From positions 186,001 through 250,000 of the forward strand of contig JBBCXB010000006.1 in the NCBI GenBank assembly GCA_037145635.1: 64,000 bases of DNA, read 5' to 3'. Shown here piece by piece: positions 27,452 to 36,076 of the stretch. The stretch is from JAATFS01 sp037145635. GTDB taxonomy: Bacteria > Pseudomonadota > Gammaproteobacteria > Xanthomonadales > Xanthomonadaceae. The position numbers and the translations under genes were made by a program. How positions within the stretch are numbered: the first letter of the stretch is position 1; every line of letters begins with the position of its first letter. The notes under the pieces were generated by a model that had not been told where the DNA came from, made no database searches, and saw only the letters and a program-made list of their open reading frames with translations.

Positions 27452-28231
27452 TCAGGCCAGCAGCCGGCGCAGGTGGGCCTTGAGCTGGCGGCCCTGCTCG
27501 TGGAAATAAGCCCGTTCCTGGCGCCAGAGCGGGAAGCGCTGCTCGACCTCGTGCCAGAACGCCGGCGAGTGGTTGGCCTGGATCAGGTGGCACAGCTCGT
27601 GGACCAGCACGTACTCAAACGCCGACGGACGGCCGAGCACCAGCGCCAGGTCCAGCGCCAGCGAGCCGTCCGGGGCCAGCGATCCCCACTGCGAGGACAT
27701 CACCTTCAGCCGCAGCCGTGACGGCGCGCGCGGCAGCGTGGGCAGGTAGCGCGGCAGCCAGCGGCCGACATCGGCGCGCGCCTGCGCCTCGTAGAAGTCG
27801 CGCAGCAGCCGGCGCAGGGCCGCTTCACCGGCGCGCGCGGGCAGGTGCACGTGGGCGCCGTCGGCGTCCACCTCCAGCCGCGCGTAGCGGGCCACGTGCC
27901 AGTGCACCGGCAGCGCCTGGCCGCGCAGCGGCACGTGGCCCGGCATGCCGGGCTGCAGCGCCGGCTGCGCATCCACCTGCGCATAGCGCGCCAGCTGCTC
28001 GCGCAGCCAGTCGCGGTGCTCGAGCAGGAAGCGTTCGCCGCTGACCAGGCTGGCGCGCAGCGGCAGGGTCAGGCGCGCGCCGCGCTCGTCCACGCTGAGC
28101 TTGACCCGGCGCGCGCGCGGATCGCGCACGCGCAGCACCTCGACCTCGCGGTCGTCCAGCTGCACCCGGACGTGGTCGCGCTCGATCGTCTGCGGAGACG
28201 GGGCTAGCAGGCGGCGGAGGAAGGGGGACAT
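27452..28231 (-). CDS. YgjP-like (DUF45) zinc metallopeptidase
   Basis: A 259-residue protein of the M48-related YgjP/DUF45 family. The zinc motif HELCH is in YVLVHELCHLIQANHS, with a third His shortly after (HSPAFWHEVEQRFP). The N-terminal half has the family beta-rich domain (VEVLRVRDPRARRVKLSVDERG). The MSSQWGSLAPDG segment is also conserved. Physiological substrates are not established for most members. The start at 28231 (MSPFLRRLL) has a GGGGG stretch upstream; the longer frame adds 15 residues without support. Confidence 0.85.
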   Translation of the reverse strand: MSPFLRRLLAPSPQTIERDHVRVQLDDREVEVLRVRDPRARRVKLSVDERGARLTLPLRASLVSGERFLLEHRDWLREQLARYAQVDAQPALQPGMPGHVPLRGQALPVHWHVARYARLEVDADGAHVHLPARAGEAALRRLLRDFYEAQARADVGRWLPRYLPTLPRAPSRLRLKVMSSQWGSLAPDGSLALDLALVLGRPSAFEYVLVHELCHLIQANHSPAFWHEVEQRFPLWRQERAYFHEQGRQLKAHLRRLLA

Positions 28232-28417
28232 GGCGGCCTCAGGATAACGCCGGCCACGCGACACCGGCGTCGGCACGCGGTCCCGGCAGGGAAGCCGCCG
28301 CCGCGGGCGCGGTGGCGGGTGCTCGCGGCGAGCCGGCCGCGGGCGGGCGCACGCTGCGACCGCTCCGCCCCGCCGGCCCTGTCCGGCGCCGCTTCCGAAA
28401 GCAATCCGGGGCTCGGC

Positions 28418-29326
28418 TCAGGCGTCGGCCTTGCTGAGCTTGAGCGCATCCTCCAGCAGCAGGAACAGGCGCCGCACCTCGCCGCTCATCAGGGCGAACT
28501 GCGCATCCATCTCGGCGCGGGCGCCGCCCTCGTCGCTGTTCTCCAGCTGGTCGATAGCCCCGTCCAGGAACTTCAGCTTGCGCACGATCAGGTCGTCGCC
28601 AAGCACGAACGACAGATGGTCGTCGAGCACCAGCGCCAGCTTGGTGACCTGCTTGCCGGCCTCCAGGTGCTTGTCGATCTCGTCGCCGCGCAGTTCCTGG
28701 TGCTGGCACTTGACCACCGCCCCGCCCTCGATCGGATCCTTCATCTCGCACTCCTCGCCCAGGCTCAGGCCCTCGGGCAGGGGTTCGCCGGCGATCCAGC
28801 CGGTGAGGATCGAACGCGGCGCCACCTCGGCGTTGAGCGGCAGCGCCGGGAAGCTGCCCAGCGCGCCGCGGATCTCGCTCATCACGTTCTCGCCGCTCTT
28901 GCGGCTGGAGGTGTTGACCGCGACATAGCCGTTGGCCAGGTCGAGCATGGCGTCGGTGCGCGAGGACTTGACGAAGGCGCGCGGCAGCAGCTCGTGGATC
29001 AGGTCGTCCTTCAGGCGCTTGCGCGCGCGGCCGCCGGGGCGGCGGCCTTCCTTCTCCTCGATCTCGGCGACCTTGCGCTCGAGCAGGTCGTTGACCACCG
29101 AGCCGGGCAGGATCTTGTCCTCGCCGCCGACGGTCAGCCACAGGAACTCGCCGAGCCGGTGCGAGAGCACCTCCTGCTCGTCGCGGCCGAACGGCGAGAT
29201 GAAGCCGCGCGAGGTCATCTCCAGCGGGCCGACCGGCTTGAGCTGCACCGGCGGCAGCAGGGTGTCGATCTCGGAGAAGTCCAGGGTGGTGGGAAAGCGG
29301 AAGAACGTCAGGTTGCGAAAGAACAT
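28418..29326 (-). CDS. rdgC: Recombination-associated protein RdgC
   Basis: A 302-residue nucleoid-associated DNA-binding protein that forms a ring dimer on double-stranded DNA and limits RecA filament formation. It starts with MFFRNLTFFRFPTTLDFS and contains FISPFGRDEQEVLSHRLG, KLALVLDDHLSFVLGDDLIV and the C-terminal MSGEVRRLFLLLEDAL. The start at 29326 was chosen because the conserved family N-terminus begins there. It lies 73 bases after ttcA on the same strand. Confidence 0.95.
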   Translation of the reverse strand: MFFRNLTFFRFPTTLDFSEIDTLLPPVQLKPVGPLEMTSRGFISPFGRDEQEVLSHRLGEFLWLTVGGEDKILPGSVVNDLLERKVAEIEEKEGRRPGGRARKRLKDDLIHELLPRAFVKSSRTDAMLDLANGYVAVNTSSRKSGENVMSEIRGALGSFPALPLNAEVAPRSILTGWIAGEPLPEGLSLGEECEMKDPIEGGAVVKCQHQELRGDEIDKHLEAGKQVTKLALVLDDHLSFVLGDDLIVRKLKFLDGAIDQLENSDEGGARAEMDAQFALMSGEVRRLFLLLEDALKLSKADA

Positions 29327-29399
29327 CGAGGATCCGGAAAGGGGAACGGGAGGGAGAAAAGGGGGTGGCAGCGCGCGCCGGCGGGACGGGCGGTCGCGC

Positions 29400-30257
29400 C
29401 TAGGCGGCCCCGGGCGCGGGGTCCGCGGCCGGGGCGGCGAGCCCGGCCAGGCCGGCGAAGTCGAACAGCGTGCGATCGGCCAGCTGGGCCGGACGCACAT
29501 CGCCCAGGGCGCGGGCGATCTGCTCCACGCGGCCGGGACTGTCGCGGTCCCACTGCCGCAGCATCTGCCCGATCTGGCGCCGCTGCAGGTCGTCCTGGCT
29601 GCCGCACAGGGTGCAGGGAACGATCGGGAACGCCCTTGCGCGGGCGTAGGCGGCGATGTCGTCCTCGCGCACGTAGGCCAGCGGGCGGATCACCACGTGG
29701 CGGCCGTCGTCGCTGCGCAGCTTCGGCGCCATCGCCGCCAGCCGCGCGTGGTGGAACAGGTTCATGAAGAACGTGGTGACCAGGTCGTCGCGGTGATGGC
29801 CCAGCGCGATTTTGGTGAAGCCGTGCGCGGCGGCATGCGCGTACAGCGCCCCGCGCCGCAGCCGGGAGCACAGCGAGCACATCGTGCCGCCCTCAGGCAC
29901 CACCCGGCGCACCACGGAGTAGGTGTCCTGCTCGATGACCTGATGGGGCACGCCCCGCGCGCGCAGGTAGTCCGGCAGCACGTCCGCCGGGAAACCCGGC
30001 TGCTTCTGGTCCAGGTTGACCGCGACCAGCGCGAATGGCACCGGGGCCTTGCGCTGCAGCTGCAGCAGCACGTCCAGCAGGGTGTGGCTGTCCTTGCCGC
30101 CGGACAGGCACACCATCACCTTGTCGCCGGCCTCGATCATGCCGAAGTCGGCGATGGCCTGGCCGACCTGCCGGCACAGCCGGCGCGCCAGCACGTCGCG
30201 CGCCGGGCGCGGCGCCGGATCGGCCAGGGACAGCGGCAGGGGCAGGACGGCGGGCAT
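29400..30257 (-). CDS. ttcA: tRNA 2-thiocytidine(32) synthetase TtcA
   Basis: A 285-residue ATP-dependent iron-sulfur enzyme that thiolates cytidine 32 in some tRNAs. The PP-loop is SGGKDS (residues 52-57). Iron-sulfur cysteines are in MCSLC (127 and 130) and CTLCGS (215 or 218), which fits the [4Fe-4S] TtcA family. Other landmarks are LGHHRDDLVTTFFMNLF and the RPLAYVREDDI segment. An alternative ATG three codons upstream (30266) cannot be excluded. The C-terminal 15 residues are Ala/Pro-rich and variable. Confidence 0.95.
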   Translation of the reverse strand: MPAVLPLPLSLADPAPRPARDVLARRLCRQVGQAIADFGMIEAGDKVMVCLSGGKDSHTLLDVLLQLQRKAPVPFALVAVNLDQKQPGFPADVLPDYLRARGVPHQVIEQDTYSVVRRVVPEGGTMCSLCSRLRRGALYAHAAAHGFTKIALGHHRDDLVTTFFMNLFHHARLAAMAPKLRSDDGRHVVIRPLAYVREDDIAAYARARAFPIVPCTLCGSQDDLQRRQIGQMLRQWDRDSPGRVEQIARALGDVRPAQLADRTLFDFAGLAGLAAPAADPAPGAA

Positions 30258-30503
30258 GGCCGCCATTGTAGCCGCTGGCCGCCGCGGCCCGGCCCGCGGT
30301 TCACGCCCGTGGCGGCCGTGGGCGGCCCCCGAGGAGCGGCGGGCGGCGAGCGCGACAGGCCCCCGGCCGGCCGCGCGGATCGGCCTGCACCGGCAGCCAT
30401 GCGGCGCGTGGAAGGGCGGGTTGCCGCGCCCGGGCCGATGTCGCCTCGCCGCCGGCCGGCGGCGGCCCTTCGACAGCGCCGGGCCGCGGTGTAAGCTGGG
30501 GCC

Positions 30504-30710
30504 GTGCAGCCCCTCGATCCCGCCGACGCCGCCGACCGACTGACCTCGCTCAAGCGCGAGCACCGCGAGCTGGACGACGAGATCATCCGGCGCGTGACCG
30601 ACCTGCAGCACGACGAGATGGCGATCAAGCGCCTGAAGAAGCGCAAGCTGCAGCTCAAGGACTGCATCGCCCGGCTGGAAAGCAGCCTGATCCCCGACGA
30701 GCCGGCCTGA
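30504..30710 (+). CDS. YdcH-family (DUF465) small coiled-coil protein
   Basis: A 68-residue protein starting with GTG. It is one helical hairpin or coiled coil: LKREHRELDDEIIRR near the N-terminus and a basic KRLKKRKLQLKDCIARLE stretch near the C-terminus, which is the DUF465/YdcH signature. Function is not established. It stands alone between ttcA and the MDR dehydrogenase, which are both on the other strand. Confidence 0.82.
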   Translation: MQPLDPADAADRLTSLKREHRELDDEIIRRVTDLQHDEMAIKRLKKRKLQLKDCIARLESSLIPDEPA

Positions 30711-30864
30711 GCGCGCCCCGGCCCGGGGCAGCCCGGGACTACGTGCGCAGCACCGGCCGGGCGACGAGACGATTAGGCGGCGCGACGCCGCCGAAGCACC
30801 GAACGCACGCTGCACCGCGGACGCCAGCCGAAGCCCGCCTTGAGGCCGGGGGTGAAACGCCGCT

Positions 30865-31845
30865 TCAGTCCGCGCGCAGCAGGATCTTGCCGCGGCGTCC
30901 CGGCGCGCCACTGGCCGCCGCCGCACGCGCCGCGTCGGCCAGGTCGTAGACCGCCTCCACCGGCAGCCGCAGCGTGCCGGCCACGGCCGCACCGAGCAGT
31001 TCGCCGATCATCCGGCGCTTGTCCGCCGCCGGCGTGGCCGCCGATACCTTGCTGCCCCAGAAGCCGCGCACGCGCGCCTGCTTGAAGATCACCTCGCCGG
31101 TCGGGATCTGCAGCGGTTCACCGGTCATCGAGCCGAACGAGACCAGCTCGCCCCCCTCGGCCAGCAGGCCCATCAGCTCGCCGGCGGCGCGACCGGCCAC
31201 CGAGTCCACCGCGCGCACGATCGGCGCGTCGCCGACCAGCGCGCGCACGCGCTGCTGCCAGCCGTCCTGCGCGGTGGAGACCGCATCGCCGATGCCCAGC
31301 GCCGCCAGTTCGGCGACCCCGGCATCGCGCCGGACCAGGTTCAGCACCCGGATGCCGCGCGTGGCGGCCAGCATCGCCAGGGTCTTGCCGACCGCGCCGT
31401 TGGCGGTGTTCTGCACGATCCATTCGCCGGCGGACACCTGCAGGTCCTCCAGCAGCATCAACGCGCTGAGCGGCATGGCGATCAACTGGCAGCCGGTGTC
31501 GTCGTCCAGCGCGTCCGGCAGCGGCACCACGCCGCTGGCCGGGGCCAGGAAGGACTCGGCCCAGGTCGCGTGCACGGCCGCGGCGACGACGCGTTGCCCG
31601 ACCGCCACCTGGTCCACGCCCTCGCCCAGCGCCTCGACGACGCCTGCGCCCTCGCTGCCGGCGATGGCGGGCAGCGCCGGCTTGTAGCCGTAGTTGCCGC
31701 GGATGGTCCACAGGTCGTGGTTGTGGATCGGGGCACGGCGCATGCGGATGCGCACCTCGCCGGGACCGGGCACGGGCTGCGGCCGGTCGGCCAGTTCCAG
31801 CACCTGGGCCGGATCGCCGAAACTCGAATGGACGACGCTGCGCAT
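30865..31845 (-). CDS. MDR-superfamily NAD(P)H-dependent oxidoreductase, MECR/quinone-reductase-like
   Basis: A 326-residue medium-chain dehydrogenase/reductase. The GroES-like N-terminal domain contains GEVRIRMRRAPIHNHDLW and IAGSEGAGVVEALGEGVD. The Rossmann domain contains the NTANGAVGKTLAMLA nucleotide-binding turn. The structural-zinc cysteines of classical alcohol dehydrogenases are absent, and the NTANGAVG motif resembles zinc-independent enoyl reductases (MECR/Etr1-like) and quinone oxidoreductases. The substrate is unknown. It stands alone, with GC-rich gaps on both sides. Confidence 0.83.
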   Translation of the reverse strand: MRSVVHSSFGDPAQVLELADRPQPVPGPGEVRIRMRRAPIHNHDLWTIRGNYGYKPALPAIAGSEGAGVVEALGEGVDQVAVGQRVVAAAVHATWAESFLAPASGVVPLPDALDDDTGCQLIAMPLSALMLLEDLQVSAGEWIVQNTANGAVGKTLAMLAATRGIRVLNLVRRDAGVAELAALGIGDAVSTAQDGWQQRVRALVGDAPIVRAVDSVAGRAAGELMGLLAEGGELVSFGSMTGEPLQIPTGEVIFKQARVRGFWGSKVSAATPAADKRRMIGELLGAAVAGTLRLPVEAVYDLADAARAAAASGAPGRRGKILLRAD

Positions 31846-31986
31846 GACGGGGCTCCTGAGAGAGGCCGTCCGCGCGACGAGCCGTGCGGACAGCGGAGCG
31901 CCGATGCTAGGCCGTACGCCCGCGCTGCAGCATGAACCCGGCGGCGGCTACCGGCGCGGCCCCGATCAGCGGGGTCCGCGTCCCGC

Positions 31987-34644
31987 TCACTCGGCGGGCG
32001 GGATCTCCTCGGAGCGCGCCGCGGCCGGGCTGACCCGCTCGATGGTGTGGCGCAGTTCGCGGCCGAGGATGAACTTGGCGTCCTTGGCCCAGGCGTCCAG
32101 GCGTTCGTCGAACACCAGCTTGCTGTTCTCGTCCGGCCACACCAGCTTGAGCTCGCGCAGCTTCTGGATGAAGCCGCGGAACAGGGTCTTGTCGAAGAAC
32201 TCCGGCGCGGCCGGCGCGTAGAGCAGGCTCAGGCGCTGCGCGGCCTGCTGGCACAGGCTTTCCAGCTCGGCGGTGCCGAGCGTGCCGGGGCCGTTCTTCA
32301 CCAGCACCGAAATGGCGATGTAGTAGCGCTCGAACGCCTGTTGCAGCGAGTGCCCGATCGCGCGCAGGCGGAACACCTCGTCGGTCTGGCCGGTGTTGCG
32401 CGCCAGGATGCCGCCGTCGTCCTCGCCGATGGTCTGCAGCAGGCCCTCGCGCACGAACAGCTCGATGGTCTGCTCGATGCGCGCGGCGAACGCGTCCTCG
32501 CTCCACGGCAGGAACAGCTCGGCCTGCAGGAACGGGTAGACCGTACGGCCCAGCCGCAGCAGGCCGGCGCGGCTCATGCGGCGGTTGTTCTGGAAGCAGC
32601 ACGCCACCCACGACGACGCGGTGAACAGGTGGATGACGTTGTTGCGGAAGTAGCTCAGCAGCACCGCGGTATCGCCGCTGACGCTGAGCACGTCGCCCAG
32701 CGGGTGCGGCGTGCGCGTCAGCACGCTGATCTCCTCGGCGTGGGCGATGATGCGCTCGGGCGAGTGCGGGGTGACGGTCACCCGGTCCGAGTACGGCAGC
32801 TCGGCCAGCAGCTTCTTGCACAGCTCGATCTGCGCGATCAGGTCGGCCTCGCCCATCGCGTGCTTGGGCGTGGACAGCAGCGCCAGCGCCAGCAGGTTGA
32901 CCGGATTGACGTCGGCGGCGCAGTTGATGCGGGTCTGGATCTGCTGGGCGAGGCTGTCCACCGCGCTCGACAGCCAGGCCGGCTTCTCGTCCTCGGCCAG
33001 CGGCTCGCCGTTCCACTCCGGCGCATGCCGCGCCAGCACGTCGTTGAGCGCGATCGGCTCGCCGAAGTTCACCACCACCTGGCCGTAGTTCTGCTTGAGC
33101 ACCTTGGGGATGCTCCACAGCAGGCCCCAGATCGATTCCTTCGCCTTGGGCCGGCCGCTGAGCTCGTGCAGGTAGCTGTTGCCCTCCATCAGCTTCTCGT
33201 AGCCGATGTATATCGGCTGGAACAGCACCGGCTTGCGTGGCTGGCGCAGGAACGCGCGCAGCGTCATCACGATCATGCCGCCCTTGGGCTGCAGCAGCCG
33301 CCCGGTGCGCGAGCGCCCGCCCTCGACGAAGTACTCGATCGAGTAGCCACCGGCCACCAGCTGGGCGACGTACTCGCTGAGCACCGCCGAGTACAGCGCA
33401 TTGCCGCGGATCGAGCGGCGGATGAAGAACGCGCCGCCCTTGCGCAGCAGGGTGCCGACCACCGGCAGGTTGAGGTTGATGCCGGCGACGATGTGCGGCG
33501 GCACGATGCCGCGCTCGTACAGCAGGTAGCTCAGCAGCAGGTAGTCCATGTGGCTGCGGTGGCTGGGCACATACACCACCTCGTGCCCGGGCGCGGCCTG
33601 CTTGAGCTTGTCCAGGTGATGCACCAGCACGCCGGCGTAGATGCGGTTCCAGACGTGGGTCAGCAGGAAGCTGGCCGAGCGCACCACCGGGCTGGAATAG
33701 TCCGCGGCGATCTCCCAGGCGTAGGCGTGGGCCTTGCGCCAGGCGTCCACCGGCTTGCTGCTGTCGCGCTTGGCCTGGATCGCGATGGCCTCGCGCACCG
33801 GCTCGGCCGCCAGCACCTGGTCCACCAGCAGGCGCCGGGTCGACAGGTCGGGGCCGATCACCGCCTCGCGGATGCGGCGGAAGTGGGTGCGCAGCACGCG
33901 CTGCAGCTTGCGCAGCGTGCGCTCGGGCGGCAGCCCCTCCTCCAGCGTCTGCCGCAGCGAGATCGGCGGGGCGAAGCGCACGATGGTGGTGCGGCCGTTG
34001 AGCAGCACCGCCAGCAGGCGGCGGAAACCGCCGACCAGCACCCAGTTCTCCGAGAACAGCACCGCGAACCAGCCGCTCTGCTTGTCCGGGGCGCGGCCGA
34101 CGAAGATCGACACCGGCACCAGGTGCACGTCCAGGTCGGCGCGCACGCGGTGCGCCTGCAGCAGCTTGGCCAGCGAGTCGGAATGGGTCTTGCCGCCGCG
34201 CTGCTCGGGGATCAGCGAGTTGCTGGAGCTGCGCCGCGACAGCGCCAGATAGGCGCGCTTGCGCTGCAACGGGTCGCCGGGCAGCGGTACCAGCGGCGAC
34301 GGCAGCCCGGCCTCGCGGCAGGCCTTGTCCAGGATCAGCGCGTTGGACAGGCCGTAGTCCTCCAGCACGTAGACCACCGGGCGGCCGTCGTCGTACTGCC
34401 CGGGCTGCTCGGGCTCGATGGTCAGCTCCAGCCACGGGTCGGCCAGCCGGCCCAGCAGCCGCGCCCACAGCGGGCCGCGGGTACCGCGCGTGGACGCCGC
34501 GACCGGCAACGGCGCCGGCGTGCCGGCGCCGGCCAGGGGTTCGGGAGGCGGCTCGGCGACCGGGTCCGGCGCGGACAGCGGCGCGGGCGGGGCGGACTGG
34601 CCGTCCGGGAAGGGCAACGGATTCTGTTCTGGCATCGGCGGCAT
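31987..34644 (-). CDS. plsB: Glycerol-3-phosphate 1-O-acyltransferase PlsB
   Basis: An 885-residue inner-membrane enzyme that makes 1-acyl-sn-glycerol 3-phosphate, the first committed step of phospholipid synthesis. The acyltransferase blocks are in order: SHRSHMD (catalytic HxxxxD), GGAFFIRRS and FVEGGRSRTG. The length is usual for PlsB. The N-terminal 60 residues are Pro-rich and variable. The start at 34644 forms TAATG with the stop of the upstream lipoprotein gene, which implies coupled translation; ATG 34635 is a possible alternative. Confidence 0.95.
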   Translation of the reverse strand: MPPMPEQNPLPFPDGQSAPPAPLSAPDPVAEPPPEPLAGAGTPAPLPVAASTRGTRGPLWARLLGRLADPWLELTIEPEQPGQYDDGRPVVYVLEDYGLSNALILDKACREAGLPSPLVPLPGDPLQRKRAYLALSRRSSSNSLIPEQRGGKTHSDSLAKLLQAHRVRADLDVHLVPVSIFVGRAPDKQSGWFAVLFSENWVLVGGFRRLLAVLLNGRTTIVRFAPPISLRQTLEEGLPPERTLRKLQRVLRTHFRRIREAVIGPDLSTRRLLVDQVLAAEPVREAIAIQAKRDSSKPVDAWRKAHAYAWEIAADYSSPVVRSASFLLTHVWNRIYAGVLVHHLDKLKQAAPGHEVVYVPSHRSHMDYLLLSYLLYERGIVPPHIVAGINLNLPVVGTLLRKGGAFFIRRSIRGNALYSAVLSEYVAQLVAGGYSIEYFVEGGRSRTGRLLQPKGGMIVMTLRAFLRQPRKPVLFQPIYIGYEKLMEGNSYLHELSGRPKAKESIWGLLWSIPKVLKQNYGQVVVNFGEPIALNDVLARHAPEWNGEPLAEDEKPAWLSSAVDSLAQQIQTRINCAADVNPVNLLALALLSTPKHAMGEADLIAQIELCKKLLAELPYSDRVTVTPHSPERIIAHAEEISVLTRTPHPLGDVLSVSGDTAVLLSYFRNNVIHLFTASSWVACCFQNNRRMSRAGLLRLGRTVYPFLQAELFLPWSEDAFAARIEQTIELFVREGLLQTIGEDDGGILARNTGQTDEVFRLRAIGHSLQQAFERYYIAISVLVKNGPGTLGTAELESLCQQAAQRLSLLYAPAAPEFFDKTLFRGFIQKLRELKLVWPDENSKLVFDERLDAWAKDAKFILGRELRHTIERVSPAAARSEEIPPAE

Positions 34645-35576
34645 TATCGCCCAGGCGGCCATTCAGCGTTTGCCCGCGCCGTCGCGGCCGGTGCCGCGGG
34701 CGCCGCGGGCGCGGCCAGCAACGCCTGGACCTCGTCCTGGGTCTGCTGCAGGTACCAGTGGCCCTCGCGCCTGACCAGGCTGGCGGTGGTGTCGACCTGC
34801 TGGCCGGCGAGCGGGTACTGGATGCGCACCCGGGCCTGGTCCGCCTGCTGGCTGACCAGGCCGGTACGCACCGCGTCCAGGCTGGCATCCAGGCTCAATC
34901 CGTAGCGCGCCAGCACCGCCTTGAACGTGGCCAGGAACGGTCCCAGCCGGCGCAGGCTCTGCTCCATGCCGGCCGCGCGCAGGTCGGCCGGCGTGGCCAG
35001 GCCGGTGCGGCGGGCAGCGGCGGTCAGCTCGGCGATGGCGGCCTGCGCGTGCGCGCGGTCCGACAGCGGCGCGGACGCCCCCCAGCGGCTGAGCGCGGTG
35101 ACCAGCTGCACGTAGTGCCCGCGCTGCTCGGGGCTGTAGTCGCCCTGGTTGCGCAGGTACTGCACGCCGAACAGGCCGAGCGAGTGCGCGGCCTGGCGCA
35201 GGCCGCTGCCCTGCCCGGCGACCTGGGCGTCGAACGCCTGCTGCAGGCGCGACTCCGCGTCGGGCCGGGACAGCGCCGCCAGCAGACCCGGCAGCTCCGC
35301 CGACAGCGGCAGCTCGGTCAGCGGCCAGCGGCTGCGGTCCTGGCGCCAGGCGTCCTCCAGCTGCGCGTACTGCGCCGGGGTGACCGTGGCCTTGGCGTAG
35401 CCCACCAGATCGTTCCGGCGCAGGTAGACCGCCCACTGGTGCACCGCGGCGGCCGGCTCGGCGTTGGCGCCCGGCAGCGGCGCCGGTTCGCGCTGGCAGC
35501 CGCCCAGCAACAGAGCGGCGGCCAGCAGCCACGGCAGCGACGGACGGGGGCGGAATCTGGCGGTGACTGACGGCAT
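34644..35576 (-). CDS. Lipoprotein of unknown function, coupled to plsB
   Basis: A 310-residue protein with a lipoprotein signal: basic n-region, LLAAALLLGGCQ with the lipobox Cys near residue 27. The mature part is mainly helical and Ala-rich, with AVYLRRNDLVGYAKATVTPAQ near the N-terminus and LVRREGHWYLQQTQDEV near the C-terminus, like family lipoproteins with a substrate-like NTF2 ending. I do not recognise a named family. Its stop overlaps the plsB ATG by one base, so it is the first gene of a two-gene unit with plsB; a role in envelope lipid homeostasis is only inferred from that. Confidence 0.75.
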   Translation of the reverse strand: MPSVTARFRPRPSLPWLLAAALLLGGCQREPAPLPGANAEPAAAVHQWAVYLRRNDLVGYAKATVTPAQYAQLEDAWRQDRSRWPLTELPLSAELPGLLAALSRPDAESRLQQAFDAQVAGQGSGLRQAAHSLGLFGVQYLRNQGDYSPEQRGHYVQLVTALSRWGASAPLSDRAHAQAAIAELTAAARRTGLATPADLRAAGMEQSLRRLGPFLATFKAVLARYGLSLDASLDAVRTGLVSQQADQARVRIQYPLAGQQVDTTASLVRREGHWYLQQTQDEVQALLAAPAAPAAPAATARANAEWPPGR

Positions 35577-35759
35577 GTGGTGGGTCGATTCCCGATCGAT
35601 GGCGCATCTTGCTGGCTGGGGGTGACGGCGGCAAGGCGGCGGGTCCGCCGCGCTCCCGTCCGGGTCGCCGGCCGCGGCCTCGCCGCTGCGGACGAAGATG
35701 TCCGGCGCGGTCGCGCGATGTCCACCCCGGACAATTCTGTCCGAACCGCCCCGAAACCC

Positions 35760-35790
35760 TTGCGGCGTATGGCCTTGGCCGACATATATT
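35760..35790 (+). promoter_or_regulatory. Candidate promoter of the LacI/TonB-receptor locus
   Basis: TTGCGG at 35760-35765 and TATATT at 35785-35790, 19 bases apart, in a stretch visibly richer in A/T than its surroundings. The long spacing lowers confidence. The operator-like sequence begins 11 bases after the -10, at the expected transcription start. Confidence 0.45.
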
Positions 35791-35801
35791 GCAGCGCATC
35801 A

Positions 35802-35815
35802 TGTAACCGCTTGCA
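35802..35815 (+). promoter_or_regulatory. LacI-family operator-like palindrome TGTAACCGCTTGCA
   Basis: A 14-base imperfect palindrome (10 of 14 positions symmetric) with the central CG and flanking AAC/CTT typical of LacI-family sites. It sits just after the candidate -10 box, where a bound repressor would block initiation. The gene 262 bases downstream is a LacI-family regulator, so autoregulation is the simplest reading. Confidence 0.55.
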
Positions 35816-36076
35816 GTTCCTGATAGCGTGCGCGCCACCTCGTTTCGAGGCATCGCTGGACCGGGGGGTCCCAGTGACTTTGAGTCGCCTGTTTGCTCGG
35901 GGAGTCCTGCGGCGGTCAAGCCCTGACCGTCGCCCGACAGCCACTGTCCATCCGGCCGCGTTCGCGCTGGCCGGGCGGTCGCGTGGGCGCTCGCGCGCCG
36001 GCCGCCGGGCCGACGCGCCCGGCGCCATGCCCGCCGCTGCGCAGCACGCCGGCGCGCGCCACCGGGAGCGCCGCGC

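Larger units (their letters stand above)
35577..36076. other. 500-base divergent regulatory region upstream of the LacI gene
   Basis: It separates the lipoprotein/plsB unit (minus) from the lacI-type gene (plus). It holds a candidate promoter and a LacI-type operator-like palindrome near 35760-35815, leaving a long 5' leader of about 260 bases. Open frames through this leader are GC-driven read-through and lack motifs. Confidence 0.6.
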
